This document shows positions 56,299-64,000 of a stretch of 64,000 nt of DNA, piece by piece (position 1 is the first letter of the stretch; every line of letters starts with the position of its first letter). The DNA is from Anadara kagoshimensis. Its lineage: Eukaryota > Mollusca > Bivalvia > Arcoida > Arcidae. The notes under the pieces are model-generated. The model had not been told where the DNA came from. It searched no databases and saw only the letters and a list, made by a program, of their open reading frames with translations. A program made the translations under genes and the position numbers. The stretch is taken from assembly GCA_021292105.1 (NCBI GenBank), contig CM037863.1, positions 9,612,085 through 9,676,084 on the forward strand. The letters run 5' to 3'.

Positions 56299-56823
56299 AG
56301 TTATATGTACCTATAATGTGTCTCTGAACAATCACCAAAAATCACCAAAAACTGTGGCTTGCACTTCAAGAAATACCCGAACTAAAACACCTTTCTTACA
56401 ACATGAAATAAAAACATTGTCATCAAAAGAAACAAATTCTATTCTCAGAAAAACGGATAAAAATATTCTGAAATCAATCACTGTAGATCAGATTCTGTCA
56501 GAATGGATGGAAAAGGCACCAACATTTTTTGAGATATTAGAAGCATGTACTATCAACCCTTCACAAAGCCGATATAAGTACAAAAAGGATGAAGCTTTGT
56601 TACCAGGTATTATGTCGACAGGTTGCAAACTTTTATTAATTTACAACCAAGACATGAATCCACTCCAGCATTTAAACAGCGTCATTTTAATAAAGGGTGG
56701 GTGTAAAAAGTCTGCATTTACAAGGCTTAATGCAATATACGATTGTCTTAGTTATAAGGCATCCCTCAACATATCTGAAAAGTTTAGCGAGGACTGGAAC
56801 CTTGAACTGAAGTTTTGGGGTCA
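56299..56823 (+). pseudogene. Middle exon of the DUF6589-like gene
   Basis: Open for about 170 codons between an acceptor-like TATTTTCTCAG and the donor GGTCA|GTAAGT. The core reads DQILSEWMEKAPTFFEILEA, then LLPGIMSTGCKLLLIYNQDM, LQHLNSVILIKGGCKKSAFT and RLNAIYDCLSYKASLN. From memory, metazoan proteins with a downstream DUF6589 domain show the same layout (CP/AP-FF-xLxAC, then QxMNxLQ, then GxxxKxxxxRLxxL). Confidence 0.6.
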
Positions 56824-56911
56824 GTAAGTTTCGCAAGATACCTTCATTGAGGACAGATTGCAGAGTCAGATTAAGGAAACACAGGAATCAATTGCAATTG
56901 ACACACTAAGG

Positions 56912-57684
56912 CATAGGCGTAGGATGGTTTTTAATATTGGGGGGCCAAACCGAAGCTATGTCTATGTCGTGCCGCAGGTACGACCTCTTGCCAGGCACGA
57001 GGCGGGAAGAGTATGAGAGGGGTGCCAAACCCCTCGCATAGGTGGGGGTCCGGGGGGCCTCCCATGGAAAATTTTCAAAACTAAGTCTTGTCTTGACGCA
57101 TTTTCAATGTATTGTGCATCGTTTTTGCTGGGGGTAAAATACTGTGATATCAAGGCAAGGAAATAACTGTATGGCACAAGTTCCATAATCACCCCTTGCA
57201 ATGGAAATGGATATCAGAGGCTGATCCAGAATTTTAGAAAGGGGGCGTATAATGTGAGAGCCGAAGGCTCGAACCTTCTAGGGGGGTTCGGGGGCATGCT
57301 CCCCCGGAAAATTTTGAAAATGTGGCGCAAAAACCTGCATTCTGGTCCAATCTGAGCTGAACAATATGTATTATTAGAGACATAAAGGGGGGGGGGGGAG
57401 TATGTCCCCCCGCTGAATCCGCAACTGGATATGGGGTACACCGGAAAATTTTGACGCCCTTTACAAGTATAATGATGAAATTGATAACTGATTGGTTACC
57501 AGATGGACATTTCCTGTTAAAGCTCTTGGGTTTTTTTTTTTTTTTTTAGCACTTACATTATAAACATAAACTATGATACAAAATTTCACACAATATATTG
57601 CGGGGGCCTGCCCCCCTCCCCTTCTCTGACATTGGGGGGGGGGGCCTGGCCCCCGCTGCCCCCCCCCCTGCTCATACGCCTATG
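56912..57684. mobile_element. 773-bp G/C-run-rich insertion with TAAGG duplication
   Basis: Ends CATAGGCGTAGGA and TCATACGCCTATG are inverted. TAAGG flanks it at 56907-56911 and 57685-57689. Inside are two related blocks with GGGGGTCCGGGGGGCCTCCC and GGGGGCATGCTCCCCCGGAA followed by AAATTTTGAAAA, plus poly-G, poly-C and poly-T runs. It interrupts the DUF6589-like gene and so is younger than the gene's arrival. Confidence 0.82.
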
Positions 57685-58118
57685 TAAGGGGTAATCCATA
57701 GAATAGTCAATACAGTTGATCTAATCATTGAATTATCTCAACTGGAAACAGATTTAGAACAACACAGAGCAGCTATGCATCCTGGATTTTATTTTGTAGG
57801 GACAATGTTGATATGCGAACTAAAGTTCGACACATACAAAAAATACATCTTTATTTTGTAAATATGCCTCTATGGCCTTTTTCTTGTTTTCTCTAATCTC
57901 TTTATAAGATAATTGTTTTAAACCATTTGTAAAATCCATGCTGTATGTACTATGATGTTAAATAAAACAATGAGTTATACTGACCCAGTATGTGTGATTT
58001 AATTATATTTTGCTAGGGACATTTAAGTTCAGTCTGTAAGCTGTATCTGGAGAAGTAATTAAAGCTGTCAACAGTGTTAAATGAAAATTAATGACCGACC
58101 ATATACTGGTCGGTGGAA
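57685..58118 (+). pseudogene. Last coding block of the DUF6589-like gene
   Basis: VNTVDLIIELSQLETDLEQH, then RAAMHPGFYFVG, then after a one-base slip DNVDMRTKVRHIQKIHLYFV. The GDNVDxxxxxRH phrase marks the start of the conserved C-terminal domain in my recollection. Only about 25 residues of that domain remain before stops. AATAAA occurs near 57962. Confidence 0.55.
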
Positions 58119-58251
58119 ATGCAGACTTGACAAGTCCCTATATTCCTGGGTTTTGATAGTAAATTGACTTTTGTCAGTTGATCTCTGTAATAGTTTTAAA
58201 GGGGCAAGATACTAAAATTAATAATTTAATATAGGGACTTGTGCAAGTCTA
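58119..58251 (-). repeat. Right 133-bp TIR
   Basis: Exact reverse complement of 54953-55085; outer end GGGACTTGTGCAAGTCTA. Confidence 0.95.
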
Positions 58252-58599
58252 CCTAAATACATATAGACCTATCTCAGTCAACAAATTGATCACCACGGTT
58301 CTCTGCCTGTGGACATATTTGAGTGATTTTATTTTGATTATATAGACTGTGACAGGAAATAGGTGAGTAGTAATTGTGGTTGACAGTGGAACCTTTATGA
58401 CCTGTTAATAGTTCAGAGATCACCAAATGAAAGTAAAATTACTAACCTGTCCATTCACACTCTATCTCAGATCTTGTTATGAATGGCAGGCTTCTTCTAC
58501 CAAGTATTGAATCAACAAACTGAAGTTTATGTTGTTTATGCTGTGTACAAAGAAAGGGACTCTGCATATTATCTTTAGGGACAAATAATCACACTAATT

Positions 58600-59450
58600 T
58601 AATGGACCATTTGCACTACATTCCAAGACTCCTAACTCCAGGGACCCTTCACAATATAATATACAACCCAAGATTTTGACTCTAGAACTAACTCAAAGGC
58701 TTAATGCTACATACCATAACTCCTGAACCCTAACATCAGGGACCCTTCACACTAATTCCAGAGACAATGCTGACTATAAACCAGAGCTCTTACCTCAGGG
58801 GCCCTTCACAATATAACTCTGGACAGAAAATACACATTAATACCACAAACCTTTCATGCTATAACCCAAGACTCTTAATCTTTAGCATTACTGGTGTTTC
58901 AGGCTTCAGAGACCCTTAACAATATAACCTAGGGCTGAAAATTCACACCAAATGCCACAGTCCCTTCTTACTATAACCCAAGACTCCAGCATTACTGGCC
59001 CTTCAAACTCAATTCAGGGTCCCTTCACAAAATAAATCGGGACCGAAAAATCACACTAATACCACAGACCCTTCATACTGTAATCAAAGACTCTAGTTTC
59101 TGCACCACTGACCCTTCACACGAAATCTCAGGACCCTTCACAATGTAACCCAGGACCGAAAATTCACACCAATACCACAGACCTTTCATGCTATAACCCA
59201 AGACTCTTAATCTTTAGTACTAGTATTACTGGCCTCTTCAGGCTTCAGGGACCCTTTACAGTATAACCTAGGGCCACAAATTCATTCTACCATAATACTA
59301 CAGTCCCTTCACGCTATAACCCAAGACTCTAATCTTAGCACCACTGGCCCTTTACATTAAATCTCGGGACCCTCCACACTTACAGTATAACCCAAATAGA
59401 CCACTAATCTTCAATCTAAATCAAGGGACCATTTACACAGAACTTCATGT
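58600..59450. repeat. Degenerate repeat block of ACCCTTCAC / ATAACCCAAGACTC motifs
   Basis: About 850 bp in which GGACCCTTCACAATATAACC, CACACCAATACCACAGACC and GCTATAACCCAAGACTC recur at a spacing near 35-45 bp, with a higher-order unit near 130-280 bp (compare 58800-58900 with 59145-59250). Old, imperfect minisatellite. Confidence 0.8.
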
Positions 59451-59929
59451 TATTGGCAATGTAACAAACCCAATCAGAACACCTTTACACTATAGGGAAG
59501 AATTATACCAACAACCACTAGCATCCACTAGAATTTAAGTATTTGATTTCAAATTACCTTAATGACATTCAAATGTGATACATGTAATGTATATTCAATC
59601 ATATGCATTTCCGATTAAAATGGTACCAATATTAAAATTTGTCATCAGAGCACACGAACAAATACTTAAGGAATTTTTTAGGTTTATCATGACACAAAGT
59701 ATAATAATTTCCTGGTCGTGTTGAGATATATATATATATATATATCCATCGTGGGAAAGTACAATATAATTATTTTTGATAGAAACAATTACTGCATCAC
59801 AAGCCTCATCAAACTTTGTATATGGTATCTATAGTTGGATTGGGTAAGTTACATGTATATACAATTCACACTTTTTGTATATATTTTAAGGTGGTACACT
59901 CTTTGCCGAAAATTTTAGGTGTACACTGA

Positions 59930-60135
59930 ACATTATTAGGGGGTACACACTGAACATTTTGAGGGAGTACACACTGCAAAAAATTTTGAGGGGGTACACT
60001 ATCTACAAACATTTTTAGGGGGTACACACTGAACATTTTGAGGGAGTACACACTGCAAAAAATTTTGATGGGGTACACTATCTACAAACATTTTTAGGGT
60101 ATACACAACATTTTGAGGGGGTACACTCTCGGAGA
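59930..60135. repeat. 79-bp minisatellite, about 2.5 copies, with about 26-bp subunits
   Basis: GGTACACACTGAACATTTTG, AGGGAGTACACACTGCAAAA and GGGTACACTATCTACAAACA repeat twice with few differences. Each subunit carries GTACAC. Confidence 0.88.
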
Positions 60136-60345
60136 AAGTTTGTCGGATCCCGTACTGAAGGTCAGTTTGACTTTGTTTCTCCAGGCACTTCCTCTGCCAT
60201 CCAAAAACTGACCACCCCAATATAAATGAAAGAATTTTGACCGATGCCTAAAACACCATTGCATTACTTCACTCTACTCAAGGAACCGTTGACTCCAAAA
60301 CCTAGAATAATCCCAGACCTGCTGACATCGGAATAAAGTCGGTAT
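60136..60345 (+). mobile_element. Decayed SINE-B-like sequence
   Basis: CGGAGAAAGTTTGTCGGATC, CCGTACTGAAGGTCAG, AAATGAAAGAATTTTGACCG and CACCATTGCATTACTTCACT follow the order of diverged SINE-B-like pieces at 5530-5740 and 7620-7765. Confidence 0.5.
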
Positions 60346-60662
60346 AAGTGAAATAATCACTACTACTAATATATGTTTTGTAACATAATGAGACATTTTG
60401 TTACCTGTGCAAGTTTGCACAACATTTTACTCTAGTTTTCTGTTTCATTCCAATTATCAATATTTCAGATATTTTATTTGTCAGTTACAGTGTATCAAGG
60501 CTTGTAACATATCAGAGCACATATATCTGACATTTGATGAGGAAGTTAATGTATTATAATATCTACTCTGTATAAGTACAGAAATTAATGTGTGAACCAC
60601 AAATAAAATGTCAATTATTTTTTTATACAAGATCAGTTATAATATATTGTATACATGTATCT

Positions 60663-60830
60663 ATGTTTCCATTCCTGGTAGCCAAAATCGCCATTGGCTA
60701 CTCATTTTTGTGAAATTCTTTCTAAAACTAACCTATTTTAACAAATTTGTGAAAAATTACTTTAAAAAGTACTATATTTTCACAAATTTTGGAAATTTGG
60801 CTACTAATAATTTTAAAATTGTGGAAACAT
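60663..60830. mobile_element. MITE-E, complete copy
   Basis: 168 bp bounded by ATGTTTCCA and TGGAAACAT. A longer inner pair, GGTAGCCAAAATCGCC at the left and GGAAATTTGGCTACTAATAA at the right, also inverts (TAGCCAAA / TTTGGCTA). No coding capacity. Confidence 0.88.
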
Positions 60831-61437
60831 AGCTTGTATGTGTGCATGGTTTGTTTGTTTTTTTTTTTTTTTTTTTTTGGGGGGGGGGGATGGTGTGTGG
60901 TGCGGTCATCTCAAGATGGGGACAGTAGATTCAGGTAATTTTGACTTTGGTTTAAATCTCTTACCGGTAGGTTATCTCCTGTACTAATGGTCCATTTGCA
61001 CCCTCAACTAAAATTTTAGTATTGACTGTAAAAAACAACAGGAACAAAAAACAAACAACAAAAAATAAATAAATAAATGTCTGAATTTTCAATTTTTACA
61101 CATTTCTGTGAAAAAGGATTTTTTAAAAACTAATATAAGTACCGTACTTGTGAATACAAACTATAAGGTTAATCCATTACATTTTCAAAAAGCACTGGTA
61201 AATGTTTTAATTTCAGGGAAATCTAAAGCATTAATTTATAATAAATAAGGTTTACCCCAGACCGGTTTTGATCAAAATTTCCGTCATGAGACTGATTAAT
61301 TTTAATTATATTTAACTGATGTCATTACGGTATTGCTTACTTTTAATTATATTATATTGAATATCTGTCATAATCTGCTGGAGTTAGACTGATCGGTCCA
61401 GATAGATCTGTGATCGTGAGTGTCTTCGGGATAGGAT

Positions 61438-61845
61438 GTGATACTCGCACGGCTACACTATAAAACGTATCCTCAGGGACAGCTTCAAATCTATTATGAT
61501 GAATATGACTTGGTTATTAGAATTGGACAAATAAAAGGATTTCTGTTTAGTCAGTCAATAGCTTGGAAACAAATAAAAATAAAAGAGAAAAAATTTCTCT
61601 TTAGTCGGCAGTGTCGAATACCAGCTGTGTTAAAAGCAACTGTGCAATTATTTATTTCATGTGTTTTAACTGGGGCTTGTAGAAAAACTCTGCAAAATGA
61701 ATTACTTTACCTAAACATACTTGTATTAGAATGTCAGAGGCAATCATATGAGAAAGCTTGGAATAGTTTTAAAAGACTGTGGAGAAGGGTTATTTGTGTG
61801 TATGCAGTTAAAAAGTTATTTCTAATAGGATTCTTAAATAAGTAA
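61438..61845 (+). other. 135-codon open frame, uncertain
   Basis: Opens at a GTG after a stop and has no ATG near its start. Composition is ordinary (Lys, Leu, Ile, Arg) with phrases such as RQCRIPAVLKATVQLFIS and KAWNSFKRLWRRVICVYAV. No domain recognised and no splice context decided. It could be chance in AT-rich DNA, or the 3' part of an unrecognised gene, since the following sequence resembles a 3' UTR with AATAAA near 62275. Confidence 0.2.
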
Positions 61846-61883
61846 TTAGTGGACACCAGGACAGGTTAATTTTTGATACTAGT

Positions 61884-62195
61884 TGGTGTGTATGTGTTAA
61901 GATATACAGAGGCAGGCAAGTTTAATTTTTTTTTTTATGTAACAAGAATGTAAATTTTAGCAAATTATCCCACTTTGTACGTTAGCTAAAATTAATTTCT
62001 AAGAGGGATTATTAGTTGTTACACAGTGCCATGTTAAAGTCACCAGTGATATAGGTGCTTGAATCAGCCAGGGTGTAGTGTATGTATTAAGATATTACAG
62101 AAACAGGCAAGTTTTAGTTTTATATATATATATTTCTGCGTTTTGGTGAAGGTGAAACAAGAATTTTAGCAAATTATCCCACTTTGCTCATTGTT
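61884..62195. repeat. Direct duplication of about 105 bp
   Basis: TGTTAAGATATACAGAGGCAGGCAAG ... ATTTTAGCAAATTATCCCACTTTG at 61895-61978 is matched by the same phrases at 62089-62194, with a small insertion in the second copy. Confidence 0.8.
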
Positions 62196-62748
62196 CCTTA
62201 AATCTGTTTTGTTTATCTAAGATATGTTGTAGCTAACTTATATTTATTGAATTATTTATATGTCACTACTTGCAAATAAAGCATCAACACAGGTTATAAT
62301 GTTTATTAATTAATAAATGTTATTTTTCTGGCATTTTGAGTAAATGCCCTTTTTCAACTCATTTTTTTTTTGACATGGATTTCTTATACTGAGTGTTTAG
62401 TCTCTTGCCAAACACACTTCCAAAACATGTATTCATATTTTTCATTAGGTGGACACCTGTACATATTTTAAATTCTATTGTCTTGTGGTAGTATATATGT
62501 CGTAGTTACGTTTGTTGTGTTATAAAAAAGAACAGAAAAAAATTTCCAGGTACGCAAATTTATCTAGATAGTTCAAATATATTGTTTGAATTTTAAACGT
62601 CTTTTTGTGTAAACACATTTTTTGAATTTTTTTAAGTTTTAAAAAATGACCTCTTTTGAAGTCACTTGAAATTTGATTCCAGGTTGTATTATTTTTTAAA
62701 TCTAAACCCACATGTTGTTATTTTAGAAGTGTTTGTAGCTTACCGGCT

Positions 62749-62962
62749 TGTACATTCCACATGTGGTTATAATCAGCTGTTACAAGAATGTTACATACAT
62801 GTATTATTATACCGGTACATACAAATTTGTGTGTGTATAACATATTTTTTGTGATAACCATATTTTCCTCCCCTCCCTCCCCCTCTCTGTCTTTTTTTAC
62901 CATCTTGTACATTCCACATGTGGTTATAATCAGCTGTTACAAGAATGTTACATATATTATCC

Positions 62963-62992
<30 letters not shown>
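62749..62992. repeat. Direct repeat pair with E-boxes, then (GT)n
   Basis: TACATTCCACATGTGGTTAT, AATCAGCTGTTACAAGAATG and TTACATA occur at 62750-62797 and again at 62907-62952 without visible mismatch. The units hold CACATGTG and CAGCTG. A (GT)n run follows at 62969-62992. Confidence 0.88.
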
Positions 62993-62993
<1 letters not shown>

Positions 62994-63179
62994 AAGGGGG
63001 AAGCAAAAACATTTTGTTTTTTGTGATGCATGTATTTCTTCATATGCACCATATCTTAAATTAATATGTCCTACCTGATTTACAAGGGATACAGTAGCAT
63101 TATAAATTATTTAAACAGCAAGCAGCTTTATAACTAGAACTGTCTCTTTAGAGGCAAATACTCCCCACCCCGGCCAACT

Positions 63180-63365
63180 AACATTGACCTCCTGACCTTG
63201 ACCTTTGACTTATGCACATAAATTTGGTATGTTGGTTTACATTTTTCCCAAGTTTGATCAAAATCTATCCATAGACATGGAAGATATAGAGTGGACACCA
63301 CATTAGGATGGACAATCGGGCAAACAGACAGACAGACAGGGTGATTCCTATATATCCCCCTAAAC
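63180..63365 (+). repeat. Dispersed repeat of the GACCTTGACCTTTGAC type
   Basis: TGACCTTGACCTTTGACTTA, AAGTTTGATCAAAATCTATC, ATGGAAGATATAGAGTGGAC and ACAGACAGACAGGGTGATTC. I recall near-identical phrases as very common in bivalve genomes. A related GACACACAGACAGACAGG phrase is at 46622-46640. Confidence 0.6.
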
Positions 63366-63774
63366 TTTGTTGTTGTTTCTGTACTGAATTTTAGTTATAG
63401 CTTGATGATAAGCATTTCATATCTTTGTTGCAATGGTTTTAGTCAGTAAATAAGTATTATTTTATCTTGATAGACAATGTTCCAGAAAGGGTACCAGTAA
63501 TTTTTAAAAGCTTTTCCTCTAAAACACCATAAGATCAATACCTTTGCATTCATGTGTTGTTAAATATGGCCCACTTATAAGGCCTTAACAATGGGGTTAA
63601 TCTGGAAAAATAAGGGAACGATCATCAATGCTCATTACCCTTTTTACAATTAACATTGTCTATGAATTTGCTTTTCTTAATACTTTTGTGTCAGAACTAT
63701 ATATATAAAGGCAGTTATTGATAATAATTTTGTTCGAACAGTGAGTATGGTCAGTATTACATTGTGATACTGCT

Positions 63775-63926
63775 ATGTTTCCATTCCTGGTAGCCAAAAT
63801 CGCCATTGGGTACTCATTTCTGAGGAATTCTTTCAAAAAGTAACCTATTTTAGCAAATTTGTGGAAAAATACTTTAAAAAGGACTATATTTTCACAAATT
63901 TCAGAAATTTGGCTACTTATGGAAAC
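63775..63926. mobile_element. MITE-E copy
   Basis: Begins ATGTTTCCATTCCTGGTAGC and ends GGCTACTTATGGAAAC. A few bases shorter than 60663-60830 near the right end. Confidence 0.87.
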
Positions 63927-64000
63927 CTAGATACTGCATTGGAAACCCTAGATCTCAATTCAATAACACCCTTTTGAAAACACTAAAATGCCCTACACTA

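Larger units (their letters stand above)
54953..58251 (+). mobile_element. DNA transposon with 133-bp identical TIRs and DUF6589-like gene remains
   Basis: TIRs at 54953-55085 and 58119-58251 are identical over 133 bp (outer end TAGACTTGCACAAGTCCC). A perfect 9-bp target duplication CCTAAATAC lies at 54944-54952 and 58252-58260. Length is 3299 bp including a later 773-bp insertion. Coding remains run left to right: VCRKCIRDIQKVESIVSHLK, then a 56299-56823 exon, then MHPGFYFVG-DNVDMRTKVRH. The protein resembles a family that I recall as DUF6589-containing. The 9-bp duplication and long TIRs fit a Mutator-like element, but no MULE transposase is visible. Frame breaks and loss of most of the C-terminal domain make this copy non-autonomous, although identical TIRs say it moved recently. 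Confidence 0.85.

Noticed and set aside
54953-58251. Assignment of the transposon firmly to Mutator (MULE)
   Set aside because: The 9-bp duplication and long TIRs fit, but no MULE transposase motif is visible, so superfamily is left open.

Overview
The window looks like a gene-poor, AT-rich, repeat-saturated piece of an invertebrate nuclear genome, most likely a bivalve mollusc. That placement is an inference. It rests on spliced genes with GT-AG introns, tRNA-headed SINEs in several families, many inverted-repeat elements, and a secreted PAN/CCP protein whose C-terminal module I associate with molluscan gene sets. There are no operons, CRISPR arrays or bacterial features.

Two genes can be reconstructed by splicing, both on the + strand. 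The first (6735-14158, six coding exons, 291 aa) is a failed-axon-connections (FAXC) homologue: an N-terminal membrane segment followed by a GST/metaxin-like fold. The second (27711-39495, seven coding exons, 408 aa) has a signal peptide at an internal Met, a PAN/apple domain, a Cys-rich linker, a CCP/sushi-like domain and a C-terminal module ending in a GCxxDAGW-type motif. A lone CCP-like piece (about 43.1 kb) and a short frame-disrupted coding piece (47.27 kb) are the only other candidate cellular coding remnants.

Layout. 1-6.7 kb: upstream repeats, including an array of hairpins with covarying stems. 6.7-14.2 kb: FAXC, with a triplicated 3' splice region at exon 4. 14.2-18.2 kb: long-inverted-repeat elements. 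18.2-22.0 kb: TTAA-flanked piggyBac-like element. 22-25.2 kb: second, broken piggyBac element carrying a transposase pseudogene split by a SINE. 25.2-27.7 kb: AT-rich spacer. 27.7-39.5 kb: PAN/CCP gene, its introns packed with mobile elements that reach almost to the splice sites, including an 11-copy, 79-bp satellite with a CRE palindrome in each unit. 39.5-48.5 kb: LINE, SINE and inverted-repeat debris. 48.5-54.9 kb: AT-rich spacer with SINEs. 54.95-58.25 kb: a DNA transposon with 133-bp terminal inverted repeats that are identical to each other and a perfect 9-bp target duplication, carrying fragments of a gene resembling the DUF6589 family. 58.3-64 kb: minisatellites and small inverted-repeat elements.

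The best candidate for an undescribed system is the 54.95-58.25 kb transposon. Next come repeat G, which ends exactly at the 3' splice sites of exons in two unrelated genes, and the satellite enclosed between inverted copies of the same repeat. All names for repeat families (SINE-A, SINE-B, MITE-C to MITE-F, repeat G) are local to this annotation.
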